Below, piece after piece: positions 21,552-34,300 of a stretch of 64,000 bases of DNA. A program made the position numbers and the translations under genes. How positions within the stretch are numbered: position 1 is the first letter of the stretch; the number at the start of each line of letters is the position of its first letter. The notes beneath the pieces were generated by a model. That model saw nothing but the letters and a program-made list of their open reading frames with translations, was not told the DNA's origin and searched no databases. The DNA is from Irpex lacteus. Lineage: Eukaryota; Basidiomycota; Agaricomycetes; Polyporales; Irpicaceae. The stretch is taken from positions 248,001 through 312,000 of the forward strand of contig MQVO02000012.1 in NCBI GenBank assembly GCA_001986395.2, written 5' to 3'.

Positions 21552-22720
21552 GGCGAGATGTGCTGCAAATCGTTGCGCTCTTCACACGTATGCCTATAAG
21601 TCCGGGACGCTATCGCGCTCCCGAAGCTGAACATTGTGACAAGGCCACGCACATTCAGCCTTTCACGCGACGGCCTCGCTATAGTCGGTGATTAAATGTG
21701 CGGCGAAGCTATGTAGGCAAGATCAAGGATGCCTTGAGGTGCTCACCATTCGATATTCAAGTTGATTTTCGGTAGCCTCTGGCAGGTAGACTGCTCCGCG
21801 TCTCTGAAATAGACTATACTGTAGATCTGCTGTCAAGAGTGCACGGCAAAGAAGCGCATTTTGAGACGAGATGCTGACAAAAGTACATGTCATTCATATC
21901 GAGCGCACTGCTAAGCCAGCACGAGTCGTAGTCCTGAAACGTAGACACAAGCTGCAGGATACGTATACGCACGCATAAAACATGAGGTGTCACAGTTTGT
22001 GTGATATAACACGTGCCTCGTCACTAAGTGGCAGTACTAGTGACATCTCGGCTTAACGTCACGGTCGACCGTGACACCACTAACGTTAACGTGTGTTAAC
22101 GTCGATCGAGTCCGAGTCGATGCACATTACAGTACGTATGCAAGTTCCCCGGACCTCACTAGTACTGGCAGTAGTATTAGTGTCTCCAGGCACACGTGGA
22201 TTAGTGCAGCGTGATGCAACAGAATATACTACTCGCGCTCACATATATACCCTTCGTTCTCTCGAAATTGGCGATCCCCGCCATGACTCGCGATTGAGCT
22301 CGGATACATGAAGCTTGAAGCTTGAAGCTTTGAAGGCTGGTCGAATGTACTAGCTATAGTATAGGCGTAGGAGTCATTGAGGGGCCACTTTGGCATGGCG
22401 TTACACGTGTTTATCAATGCTTTCGCTTTCATCATCCACAAAGTCCATACAATTGCAAAGCACCTTTGTCGCTCATACACTTGTGACACTTGTGGCTAGT
22501 AGCGCAGCGTCAACCTTTTCAGGGAGCATGGGGGCCATGGCATGTGGGTTTAGATTATGACAACGTGGCCTCACCCATGCATCGACTATCCAGTCTCTCC
22601 TCTCTCGTTCCTACACGCATAGAAACCGCTCAATTTTCTGCAAGGTAAGTGTTCTGGCTGTGTTCAAAGTCGAGTCCAAAATGATAAGTTATCCGATTAC
22701 CAGTCACTTAGATCCGTCGT
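21552..22720. other. Intergenic with palindrome cluster
   Basis: No gene supported. Holds the promoter of gene C, an inverted-repeat/palindrome block (22032-22167) and a short tandem TTGAAGC repeat at about 22312-22332. Confidence 0.5.
22032..22167. repeat. 12-bp inverted repeats enclosing an 18-bp perfect palindrome
   Basis: CAGTACTAGTGA at 22032-22043 is repeated inverted at 22156-22167. Between them lie a perfect 18-bp palindrome, GTCACGGTCGACCGTGAC (22058-22075), and ACGTTAACGT (22083-22092). It could be a dimeric-regulator site or the ends of a tiny degraded element. Confidence 0.6.
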
Positions 22721-24228
22721 ATGATGACAGAAGATGGTGCAAAGCGCGTTATGACAGGCTCCTCTTCGTCACTTGGTACATCCCCAAGGCGTATCTCCCT
22801 TCCAGTGGAAGTTTTGCATATGATCATTGCGGCCATATGCCCTAATGGATACTGGTTGTCTCTGGAGAGCCAACGTTGGAGGGGTATTGGACCATCTTCC
22901 GAGAGCTTGAGCACGCTACAGGCGTGCTGTTTGGTCTGCTGGCAATGGCACGCCATCGCATTACCGCATCTATTCCACACCGTCGAGATCTCGTCCTCCT
23001 CCCGTTTAGAAGCGTGCTTGGAATTTTTCCAGGACACTCCTACGATTTCGAAGCTTGTACGGGTTCTCGTACTTCGCCCCGGCACAGTGCCTGTGTGCAC
23101 ACTAGACAAACTCCTCGGGAATCTACCATCGCTCAAACGTTTACACGTCTCGGATTCAGTCGTTTGCAACCCCATCGAATCGACGTATCATGGACCGCGC
23201 CGACCCTACACTCTGCAGGCTCTCTATTATAGGATCATGAAGCAGGAGCCAGACACTCAGTGCAGGAGCATTATATGGCTCCTTTTCTTATTTTCCAGCG
23301 TCGATTACCTCTCCGTACATGGTCCCCAAGAGCGCGAGGCTAATCCTGCGTGGCCTCCCGTCACTGCAATCGACAAAGCTATCAGCATTTTACGGGAATC
23401 CTCACGGGAACTCCGGGTCCGTATGTTGCTGTGCGACGCCGGATCTTTTCCCGGATACTTCATTCAGGAATACCTCAGAAAGACTGGTGGAGCGAATAAC
23501 ATCGCTATCCTAATCTCAACATATCGATGGTCCCTCACGCGGACTGGTAGCGATATTATATACGCAGCACGCAGTAGTCTCCAATTTTTGATTATACAAG
23601 TCCACGTTGGTACGTACATGCAGCACGCGACGGTACACACCATATTCACATAGGAGCCATTTCAAGGCAGTCGCGCTCGTTTCGAGGCGATAGCGAACGC
23701 TCTCCCCGCCTGCAAATGCCTGAAAAGTGTCGTGATACAGGTTTACCTATCCTCAGCCCCAGATCAATACGTACGCCTTCCAGATGGACACGTCTGCCGC
23801 GCATATCCAGACCACCAGGAAGCCTGGCGCCAAGTACTTTGTCTCCTAAATCTCATCCCCACGAACTGTCTCCGCCGCGCAACAATCCAGCTGGTTTGCC
23901 TTATCAATGACCCTCACGCACTAGATTGGGACGGCTTCATAAGGTGGCAGTTGAGCCTCCCCCCATCGAACCGGTCACGTTACGTTTTGAACAGGCATAT
24001 GATCAACAAAGATGTTTTGCGTTCGAGACGCGGGCTGTGTCTCATCTCAACAGATGTGCTCCTAAGCCAAGGTGGCCCTCCGCCGCCTCCTACGTGGTTA
24101 CCCTGCCCCCGGGCTCCCGGGTTGACCAGTACACATGTCAGCACAAACAGTGCTGCACATTTTGGGAAAAGATGGGTGGTTTATCAAGGAGCACTTCGGA
24201 AGCGGTTGTAGTATCCTCAGCGGTCTGA
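22721..24228 (+). pseudogene. F-box/LRR-type protein, probable frameshift near 3' end
   Basis: The N-terminal part reads as a typical agaricomycete F-box protein: ISLPVEVLHMIIAAIC, then LQACCLVCWQWHAIALPHLF (the F-box), then leucine-rich segments (LVRVLVLRPG, LGNLPSLKRLHVSD). An intron from about 23609 (GTACGT) to a CAAG acceptor at about 23666 joins VHVG to SRARFEAIANALPACKCLKS. Near 23930 the coding signal appears to change frame: upstream LIPTNCLRRATIQLVCLIND, downstream VTLRFEQAYDQQRCFAFETR in the next frame, ending at 24228. No consensus intron explains the shift, so either a single-base indel has damaged the gene or an unusual junction was missed. F-box proteins of this kind are substrate receptors of SCF ubiquitin ligases and are numerous and fast-evolving in these fungi. 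The call as damaged is an inference. Confidence 0.55.
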
Positions 24229-24428
24229 TAGATCATCAGTCCTAGTAAGTACTAGTCGGCTTTGTCAGGTAGCTATGTTGACCTTCATCATCATAACCAC
24301 CGATTACCACTTTTGCACCCCGTAAACGTACTTACACATTCCGCATCTATATAAATCCGACTATGTACCACTGGACGTGGCACGTCCTAAGAAACACAAA
24401 AATGTTGGACGTCCCCTTTTCGATAATG

Positions 24429-26033
24429 TTAAAACGCCAAGTTGAACCCTTCCGCTGCAATCTGGGCCAGAACGATCTCTGTCACAGCGAGAATGACGAG
24501 CTGCCCCTTGTTGGCAAAGATCAAGTTGGCAGAGGTACTGCCAACGAAGAACTTGCCTAACAGGGTGCCCTCAGGATTCCAAACCTATAATCATACATCT
24601 CGTAGTCAGTCATCAGGCAACAAATGAATGTGTACGGATGGCGGGCTACTAACATGAACACCATCTCCAGTGCCGGCGTACACGTTGCCTTTGTTATCGA
24701 GCTGTACACCATCCGCTACGCCGGTATCGACGTAAGCGAAAACTCGGCGGTTGTGGAAAGCTTGTGTCTTGGGATCAACATCGAACGCGTAGCTATATAG
24801 ATTGAAGTTGATTAGAATACCGAGACAGCCGGAGTGACAAAATCACAGCGCACATGGTAGCAGGTTCCGTTTGGTTATTGCCCAAAAAACTTCCAGAAGC
24901 ACCAGAATCTGTACTAAGGGTACCAGACTAATGAGGCAACGTGATAAACATCTGGACGTCGCACGTACATGTAGGCCGTTTTGCCGTCCTTCGTAAACGC
25001 GACGCCATTGGGCTTGTCAAAACCATCTGCCACGACGCGCACGCTTCCAGTGTCTGGGTCAAATAGGTAAACCTGGCTCGGCATAAGTGGGAGGGGTCGG
25101 AAGTGGGCCAGCCATCCGTAACTATTATTCACTGTCAATGATAATAATCCCACGAATGCCCAGCGAGATACGTACGTCACGTCGATGAAGAACAGTTTCT
25201 TGCTGATGGGATGGATCTTTATATCGTTCAACGAGTTGAACTGGCGACCAATAAAGTTATCCAGGAGCACTGTGACGTTATGGGGTGCTGCTGGATTCGC
25301 GACCGTGATCGAAGGAGGTAAGTTGCCCCTTCCTGAATTGACCAACAGCAGATTGTCTCTGAATGGTCCAGTACCTCCGTTGGTCATCTGCACGGTCTCA
25401 GGAAGATCTAGCTGTATTGCTTGTTAGAACTTACGACGAGCCCTGTGAACGAAGGACATACCGGTGTGACAGTGACGTTAAGAGCAGATGTAGAATCGCT
25501 CGCATTCTTGAAGGCAGATGCGACCTCGTCCAAGCTGATCTTTGAAACTCTATTATTGTAATTGATGTCGCTGAAGCCAGGGTCTCCCCCATCGTTGCTA
25601 GCAAAGAAAACTTCGTTCGTCTGCGGAACCCATATTGGAGCCTCGTGAGCGAAAGCGAATACAGGAATGGACGCGATCACACGGATAGACGGTTCAGATC
25701 CCAAGATGTCCAGGAAAGCAGGGTCAAATACTTGGAAGAACGGTGAAGAGGTGTTTGTAGGGTTGAATAGATCTGAGAACGCGTTCGAGCGGAACGTTGC
25801 GTTCTGTCCTAGGACGGCGAACTGATGTGGATCGACGATCTTGCAGCCGCATGGAAGATCTCAGTACGATGTGACAACACCTAGTGAATCGTGCTCACGA
25901 CTGTCTGCGGAGGAAGCGACATCGGGAACCTTGAAATGCTCGCCCGAGCAGGATGAGAGGCATAGAATAGCCAAGCTGCAGCCGCAGCGCTGCTTGCCGA
26001 GATAACAAAGGTGCGCATATCGATCTGGGGCAT
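24429..26033 (-). CDS. SMP-30/gluconolactonase/LRE-like six-bladed propeller protein
   Basis: Predicted secreted or membrane-anchored hydrolase of the SMP-30/gluconolactonase family. The start ATG (26033, or 26018 fifteen bases inside) leads an N-terminal hydrophobic Ala-rich segment (VISASSAAAAAWLFYAS), a signal peptide or anchor. Propeller strands follow: AHEAPIWVPQTNEVFFASND (metal-site Glu), VTLLDNFIGRQFNSLNDIKI with the hallmark LND, LFFIDVTY, FDKPNGVAFTKDGKTAYMYD (metal-site PNGVAF), and VADGVQLDNKGNVYAGTGDG (DGV). The last blade reads FVGSTSANLIFANKGQLVIL. The Glu, Asn and Asp expected to hold the divalent ion are all present. About eight exons. Family members hydrolyse sugar lactones or related esters; the exact substrate cannot be read from sequence. 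The gene ends ILAVTEIVLAQIAAEGFNLA. Confidence 0.85.
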
Positions 26034-26988
26034 AACAGAAGCAATCACGCTAGTGTGGTCCTGGCATTATTATAAGTATACCCTTAATGACTTTGCCGGT
26101 GGATGCGAAGTAGGACTGCTAAATGGCATGTCATGCTTCAGAGTGCAGCTGACCAAGCTGGATACGTTTGCACGTAATGCGCATGTGTGAGAATATACAT
26201 TTAAATAAAACGACGAACCTCACCCTCGTGCCTCATGTCCTTCAGAAGACGGAAGCGACCAACGATTGCCTCAGTAAGCATTCGCACCTCTGAAGAAGCC
26301 AATAATGAGCAAATGAGACAAAGCACTGCGCGGAGTTGAAGTGCTTACTGAAGAACTTCTGATCGGCAGGGAAGCAGTAAATGAATTGGGATCAAAGTTA
26401 TGAAGTCGTTCAATACCTGTACTCTGTGCGAGCCGCACACGGGTAGAGAGAGTACTGAAGGCCCTGCCGCCGACCATAAGAGGATGTAGAACACAGAGGG
26501 TACAATGACGTACCAAGCGGAGAAAATAAGAACTGTGCTATTCAATCTCCCTCAAACATACTGGCTGTATGGAAACCAAGTACGTGAAGCATCATGATCG
26601 CCGCCACCAGCGAACGTGAAGCCCACAAGCTATCGCGAGCACGGCCGGTTGCGGCAGAAAGTGGATTATTGCGATGCAACTTCTTGTCTAGCAAAGATTT
26701 GAGCACAACTCAGCCAGAATATGGTTCTTAAGGTTGAGCGAAATGGTAGGGGAGTGAAAGCCTCGCGCACACTAGCGCTCGATTCAAGTTGGAGCGCTCG
26801 CTATAACAGGTAGTATATTTGACGTACTTCCACCAAGGAAGATACACGAATGGGGGGCATTGAAACGAAAGTCAATCAAACGAGGGAGAATAGAGAAAAT
26901 GATAATGGGTGTTCTCTGGGAAAGGAGTGGTAAAAGATATAGCACAATTGTTTTGCTCAGCTGGTTGTTACTGTGCGTGTAGACTCTT
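26034..26988. other. Intergenic, no supported gene
   Basis: AT-richer spacer between the lactonase promoter and the 3' end of the C2H2 gene. Short open frames only. Confidence 0.5.
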
Positions 26989-28201
26989 CTATTGGGATTT
27001 GGTAGTTATAGGGCTAATCCGGTTGGCAAGTTCCGTAAGGCGACTTAACAAACCTGAACGATCCTTTGACTCAGCGTGCCTCCCCGGACCACAGGTCGAG
27101 AGGTACCGTACCTTTGCTGGTGATATGGATGCATGTCTTTTAAAGACGTCGGTGATGATTGGGCATTGGTGGACAATTAGATCGCGTCGGGTCTCGAAGG
27201 TGGTGTCGCAGGCGTTACAGTACTCCCTCCTGCAAGGAATGCATCAGTAAAGCAGGGTCATTCAGCTTGAAAGGAGACTCACACAGGTGCAGAACGATTA
27301 TTATCTGGACAGACGTCGTGCATGTGCAAATGGTAAATCAACGACCTGAACGTAGGCCGCACGCTGTCACACCCATCCACCCTGCAGGCGTACAAATGCC
27401 CATCTTGACGCTTTGCATCGCACTTGTTTAACGCGAACATGGCCAAGGCTCTCCATTTCTGAGAAGCGAAGTCAGTCGAGCTGTCGAACGACATAAATCT
27501 CTACGTACCGCGACTTGTAGTTCCTCCGAGACCGTTTGCATGAGACGAACACTCCCGCTTCTACGATGGCGAGGCTTCTGCTCGTCGCAGGGAAGAGTGT
27601 TGATGTCCAGGGTGTCCTCCCACTCCGTCGGATCAGCAAGCACTTGCGCGAGTATCTTGTCATCAAGGGCAGAGACAGAGGAAGCCTGGCGGCCTACACC
27701 ACGCATGCCACTAGCGTCGGTATCCACGTCACTGCCAGCAGGAACGGGATACTGTTGCCTTTTGCCTTTGTTTCTCGTGTTTACATCCGCCTCCCGGTGA
27801 GATATTTCCAGGAGCAAGGACTCTGCGAAGCTTCTTCTCTCATCAATACTCGCGCAGGTCCTTTCAGCAAACTCCTTCGCCTCTTGCATGAGTTTTGCCT
27901 CAGCCTGCGTCACCGGGCCACGGCCTGATGCGGCATTCCGGGTCTGTGCGCGTGGAGGCGCCGCGATATCGAAGGTCGTCGTAGACACAGCCAATCGAGT
28001 CTTCAAAGCAGGCAGCAGGCCACGCTTGGAGTCAGACCGTGTCTCTACCCTCTTCGCATCTCGCCGGAGAGTTGACCAAAGCGTTCGTTCCCTTGCGGTG
28101 TCTGGCATGAAAACGTCCTCTCGATGTCTCGGTAGTGATGGGCATCCAGGCTGACATGAAGGCGATAGTGACAAGGACAAAAATGCAGATGAGAGGACCA
28201 T
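26989..28201 (-). CDS. Atypical C2H2-type zinc-finger protein
   Basis: At least three exons join in frame. The N-terminal ~220 residues are polar and unrecognised (EAKLMQEAKEFAERTCASID is helical). After an intron comes YACRVDGC...SLIYHLHMH, a C-x4-C-x12-H-x3-H finger, and after a second intron EYCNACDTTFETRRDLIVHQ followed by Cys, a C-x2-C...H-x-C finger. The chain ends about 55 residues later (ISPITTKSQ); part of that tail (GTACGG after ISPAK) could instead be an intron. Two non-identical fingers suggest a nucleic-acid-binding regulator, but no family is assigned. The 5' end is uncertain: ATG at 28201 gives an odd Ser/Leu-rich leader, and ATG at 28108 (MPDTARERTLW) may be the real start. 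Confidence 0.6.
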
Positions 28202-29695
28202 GCCGTATTCACGAATGAGTGGAAGCAGAGGACGTAGAGAAGGAAATGTTAAATGCCGTTGAGCCAGGTTTTAAGGAGAGGTGACTTTGGCCTCTATCGT
28301 CCAGAAATCCAACATGTCATGGTTACGCGTCGTATACTCGTTCATTGTGTAAAGAAAGTACCGCCACCGAAGTGGCCTGCCTTTGTATGATGGGCCATGA
28401 CTGGGGCCAAGGCCATAATTCGTCTGGGCGCTATATTTATTAGTGAACAATTTGTACTTCGCAGACAGTGAATGACATACACAAAGGCATCCACAACATT
28501 TCTGTCGAAATGACCTGTCGAGTTTGCCAGTCTCGTCTTTGTGCATTGGAAGAGCGTCACTAGCCACCTGCAGTTTGCGCCTCCCTGTGATGGGCATGTC
28601 CCACGTGACAGCCGTGGTAAATGCACTTGACAGAGAGGCTCATTGCAGGCTTGGTGGTCGACTTCGACATCCTCGTCTTTCATCTCAGCCTAGGTCAACT
28701 GATTCTGTCCGAAAGAGGATGAACACACGCTATGCACACCCTGGTTGCACTCGACTGCAGTTTGGGGTATGATAAAGTGATACATGCTAACGGAAAAATC
28801 CATAAGTTCGGGTATGTCGTGTACGTAGTCCGATCCTTGATTTGTTCTTGGGGCTCCAAACCTGAAGCCTGAAGCCTAATAGATGAATAACAAATGAATG
28901 GAGACGCACCTCTGCGTGTTATGACCTCTCGGTATGGAGGAAAGGCCTCCTGACTTGCCACTTTGAACCGGTCGCGCTCATGTCGTACGTATACGCTTAG
29001 CCGTTGGCTGGCTGTGGATGCTCGCCAAACGACTCGTGCGAGGAACCATGGTGTTTCGAGCACAGTGCGTCATGCTTGTATTGACGAGCTTGAAGAGGTT
29101 GACTGTATTCCGGGCGGAGCATGCATCTAGCGACTGAATCAAATTTGTCGGGAAATGCACAGTGCCATGAGTTCCATACAGGCTAATGCTGTAAAACGAC
29201 GAAACAGGTGTTCAACCAGTGCGTACCAGATGACCTATTTCTTTCCAATACCCACTCGCCAAAACAACCTGTGTCTGGGTTTCCGTCGGGCTGGGGTAGG
29301 CGACGGCCTCTTGGTGCTGTCCGTCTCCTTCTGGTACAGGTAAGTTATGCATTGCTTCGTTCGTCCCATCGCAGTTCGTTTGGTGAATTTGTTGATACTC
29401 GCAGTGCATGGATGATGGTTTGCTGTGACGGAAGACATATGGGGACAATTTCCTACCGTCGGGATCTCACTAATAGGCGCTGGGGCCAAGACGCGGTTTT
29501 CCGCCCTGACTGCGTGAATTCGCTGACCAATCCGGTGATCCGACCTAGATTGTTCTAGGTTAAATCATGTTTACATCGAAATAAATCTCAAGTCATCTCT
29601 CTTTCCTCCTCCATCATCTGTACGCTTTGGGCCTTCCGGCTCCAGTGGATATTCGAGTGCCAGCCGCCCTTATATCCTCGACTAACTTTGAAATC
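28202..29695. other. 1.5 kb without a supported gene
   Basis: Several open frames on both strands (for example minus 28271-28597 and 28342-28683, plus 29208-29558) show no family resemblance and could not be chained by splice sites. Contains the IDO promoter at the right end. Confidence 0.45.
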
Positions 29696-31189
29696 ATGGA
29701 CCCCAACCTGCAAGAACTCATGAGTAACCTTCCTCCAGACCACTTTTTGTCTCAGCCGCGTCCGGAGGCTGTCTTTGGTCCACCCGCCGGCACCGTCGAC
29801 ACAACAACGCTAGCTGCCCACGATTTCGATGTCGACAACCGAACTGGTTTTATGCCTCCGCAACCACCGTTGACTCGTCTGCCAGAGTCATGGTCTCCTT
29901 GGGAAGAGGCTTTAGATGATGCCGTCGCAAACAAGCTACAGCTTGGGGACAAACCGGATTTGTCAGACGCAGATCGCTCACGCTCAGAAGAATGGCGTGC
30001 TCGTGTACGAGCTGTGAGTATGAATTCCATGATTACATGATATCATCATGCTCATTGATGCATTCCTATCCAGCTACCAATCTTACCAGCTCTAGAGCTG
30101 AAGAAGTCTGAAGTGGCCCTTCGTCGATCCCACCATGTTCTCTCTTGGATATTGCACTTTTACATCCGTACTCTTCCCCCTTCTACCCCTGACATCAGGA
30201 TACCCCCACCGATCACTGTCCCCCTGTTGAAAGTATCCGAATATCTCCAGCTCCCTCCCGTCCTAACCTACTCCGATGACGTGCTGTATAACTGGGCACT
30301 GAAGCACCCGCAGGGACCATTATCTCCGGCTCCGGAACTTGACAACCTCAAGTGTCTCACGCTATTCACTGGTACTCGCGATGAAGAGGAGTTCTACCTC
30401 TCCTCAGCTCGTATCGAGCTGCGAGGCGTGGAAGCCTTGAGTATCATGCGAGCGACCATGGACGAGACTTTCGTGGGCGACGAGATTGCCATCCGGCGTA
30501 TCACAGCTTACCTGCATTCCCTGTCGACGGTCATCGGAGAGCTTACCAAGCTTCTGTTGGCAGTACGCGAGGGCTGCGATCCTCAGGTATTTTATAACGA
30601 AATTCGACCTTGGTTCAGAGGCGCGGATTCCGATGTGGATGCTGGCAAGAAATGGATATTCGAAGGTCTTGACCTCGATCCTACGCTCACATACCCCGCC
30701 GAGCTCTCAGGACCCAGTGCTGGCCAGAGCTCTCTTGTGCACGCCCTCGACGTGTTCTTGGGTGTAGACAGATACTCACATGCTCCCCACGTTACCGGCG
30801 GGGAAACAACCACCACTGCCACCGCATCCTCCTCATCTTCCTCATCCCGCGAAAAGCCGTCCGTCTCATTTCTCACGCGTATGCAGTCATACATGCCTCG
30901 TCACCACCGCAATTTCCTTCGGCATTTGTCAGGCAACCCTCGCCCTCTCCGCGAATTCGTCGAGGCGTCTGCGAGCGAGTTGCTGACTGAGGCTTACAAC
31001 GCTGCCGTGACCTCGCTCAAGCAGTTCCGAGACGCGCACGTACGGATTGTTGCGATATACATTGTCGGGCCGTCCAGGCGGAATCAAAGGCCAGAAAGTG
31101 AGATAAAGGGCACTGGTGGCACGAACTCCATACGGTTCGTGAAGAGTGTGAGAGATCAGACGGCTGGTGCCGTTCTCGGTCCTCGGTGA
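29696..31189 (+). CDS. Indoleamine 2,3-dioxygenase
   Basis: Heme dioxygenase that opens the indole ring of tryptophan to N-formylkynurenine, the first step of the kynurenine route to NAD. Two exons (29696-30013 and 30074-31189) give 477 residues. Family marks: LPESWSPWEEALDDAV, the helix VSEYLQLPPVLTYSD, ALSIMRATMDETFVGDEIAI, YNEIRPWFRG (distal-side region), MPRHHRNFLRHLS (the PxxHRxFL signature), FRDAHVRIVAIYI with the proximal heme His, and the closing GTGGT loop (EIKGTGGTNSIRFVKSVR). A Thr/Ser-rich insert near residue 345 is peculiar to this protein. Start taken at MDPNLQELMS, the first ATG in frame. Fungi often carry several IDO paralogs; which one this is cannot be told. Confidence 0.93.
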
Positions 31190-31363
31190 TGCAGACCAGA
31201 GATTGTGGGTGGTCGGAGGCTGGAGATAATTAGACGTATTAGTATATTGACTGCGCTCGCAAGGGCATACTGTAAGATCCATGTATTGTCACGGGTTATA
31301 TGTACACTGAACAGATTATCACGATACTCAAGGACTGATGTACGTTCAGGAAGTGACTCGCGT

Positions 31364-34300
31364 TCACGCCTTGTCTCCGAAGAAGATACCGCTATGGAAA
31401 TGCACTAAGTCAGCGGGGATATATCCATGCGTAGTATATTGTCTACGCACCGTCCGTTCGTGCCAATGTACACTCTATTGCGCAAGCCATCAATATCATG
31501 CACTACTTCAGTTGAACACACAAAATACCCACCTGCCGTAAATTCTTGGGTCAGCAGTCAAGGGGTACGAGCTGATCGAGCCGAATCCATGCGCAGCATC
31601 ATTGATCTTGACCCAGGTTTTGCCATTGTCGTCAGATCTGAAATAACCTATCCCTCCACCAGTGCCTTGGAGGTTTGCCGCAGCGAAGACAGCTGGAGAG
31701 CCTTTGGCGGTCGCTGGAGCTCCTAGCGCTATAGCCCAAGCCTGTATGAGACCGTGTAGAATAGAGGTCAGTGACGTAGTAATCTTTTCGAGGAGTATTG
31801 TCGAAAATACGCACCTGTGTAACACCAGAGATAGTGGTGAACGTCGTACCAGAGTTAGTTGAGTGGAAGAGGCCTTTGTCGGATGAGACCCATACGTCCC
31901 CAGTCACGTTCGGGTTCACGACGATCTTGACCGGTGAGGTCGATGAACTAAGAGTACCGACCGCGGTGAAGCTTTGCCCGCCGTTAGTTGACAAGTAGAA
32001 CTTCGACCCTGAAGCGGCGTAAAAAACGGAGTTGTTCTTCTTGTCTGAGGCGATGACGGCGCCGGATGGAAGGGATGACACCGAAGTGAATGACGAGCCA
32101 CTTGTTGAAATGAGTGGTCCTGCATTTCCGCTGCTCCATAGTATGGAGGTACCATTTGCACTGATAGCAATCTGGAATGCAGCGTGAATGAATTTAGATG
32201 GTCTAGGAGGACGGAGGACATACTTTGCCGCTGTTGACATTACTTGCGCCGCCTGCATATGATCAGCCACACCGTGATAGGAGCTTCCCACTAGTCGCTT
32301 ACCAATGGTTCCCGGCCAAGTAGCGCCTCCATCGGTGGAGGTAGCAATTTGTCTTTGAATGCGATGAGTGTCGTATCTCGAGTATGAGATAATCGTGTGC
32401 TTACCCATTACCATTTCCTATTCTCACTAGGGTTGAGGGCAGGTTTCCAGCAAAGTCGAGATCAACATTGGTCGCCCAGACGGGGTTAAAATTGGTCTGG
32501 GGTGCCTTGGTGAGATCGGTATGAAGGAACCCTTTCAAACCGAATACAATCAGTAGTCGTAGATACTAATAAGTATTGCCGTTTACCGCCATTGTCTCCG
32601 ACTGCAGATAGCAGATGTGCGCCCGAGGGAGGAGAGACAAGTGCTTGAACAGCATCCTCTTCAACACCATCGGCCAAGGACTTCAGAGTAACGTTATGGA
32701 CAGTATCCCACTTCAGAAGATCATGACCTCCATATATCGTCTCGCCCGTCCCGTATAGCCAGTGGTTCGAGTCGAAAGGATCGATCGCCAGTGCCTCAAT
32801 CCACCAACCAAGTTGTTTATCGAGTGTCGTGATGGTGTAATCAGGGCCAATCCAAGGAGCGAGGGAATCATCATAGGTGTAGTAACGGTTGAGAACGGGA
32901 TAGGCTTCCCATGCCCAGAATGGTGACCACGTCTTTCCACTGTCCGTGGTACGCCAGATTTGACCATCTGGCCACCAGCTATTGAGGGCAGCTACCATGA
33001 CCGTGCCCGGCTTTTGGAGATCGACGGCGAGACCACTACGGATTGAGACGTCAGACGGCTTTATGAACAAACAGTAGATGTGTCGTACCCAAAACCAAAG
33101 GTGAGATCGCCTAAGCGGTACGTCAGGAAAATTGTTTAATGTGCCATGGCTCTGAACTTACTTCCAGATACGGGTGAGATATTCGTTACTGTGCTCGAGG
33201 TGATGTTGTACTTGAATACGCCACCCTGAACGAGGGGGTTAGAGCCGTGTATATATTGAGTTGATTGTTTTCGGTATGCTTACAGTTGATCCATCATTGG
33301 GTCCTGAGAATTCTGGAGTCAGATCGTGCATAGATTGAGGATATAAAACCATTCTTACCTGCACCGTCAGATTCACTGACGTACAGAGTGTTTTCCTTGG
33401 GAGAAAGGACGCCCTTGTGTGCTATCCAACTACTATTGAAGCCCGGAATTGTATTCCCTTACACCGGAAGGTGAGCAAATAATTATTCAACGAATACAGC
33501 GCAGGAAGGGACGAACATGTAACACCAGCATCATTCGACACATACACATTGTCGCGCCCAACATCGGCCACTCCCACGAAGATACGCGGAGTAGCCTTTC
33601 CCACAGAACCCGAGGTAGAATCAAACGTAACCCATGTGATACCAATCTTGTCGCTGTTAATTCCGCTGCTGTCAGACGGATCAGGAGCATAGGTGCCTAC
33701 GGAACAGTTAATGACGGAGTCGTATTCATTGCCGACGCGGCGTACCAGCACTAGGCAGACTGGTGACTTGGGTCCAAGTTGTTCCGAAGTTTGTGCTCTT
33801 CCATAGCCCATGACCACTGCGTGCCCCGAAATACACGATATTGTTGCTGTGAGGGTCGACGGCCAAACGCTATGGGTGACATCAATCAACTACCAAGCTT
33901 CAAGTACGGAACAGATGTTGGGCTGTGACTTACTTCTCCTAATCCGCGGCCCGGCATGTTACCGCCAACCTTGAACGGCAAAGGTGATGCAGTGAAGCTC
34001 TTTCCTTGATCCTTCGAGACTAGAATAGTGCCGTTATTGGGATCCCAGAAGTTCGTGTACATGCCAACCGCCTGCATGTGCCTGGTCAGCAAAGGCGCAC
34101 TTCAGTCTGGCACGAAAACATCGCAACTCACCAGGTACAACCGATTTGGGTCAATAGGATCTGTCGCGAGAGCGTCAGTTCCCCAATAATCCCATCTGTC
34201 ATTATCCGCAAAGTCCTGCAAAGGCGTCCACGAGTCGTCTGCGTTCAGCTTATAGGCGCCACCAATATCGGTACGCGCAAACGCAAGTCCTTTCTGCGAG

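Noticed and set aside
28271..28683. Two overlapping minus-strand frames of about 110 codons, one with several Cys
   Set aside because: No consistent finger spacing, splicing partner or family.
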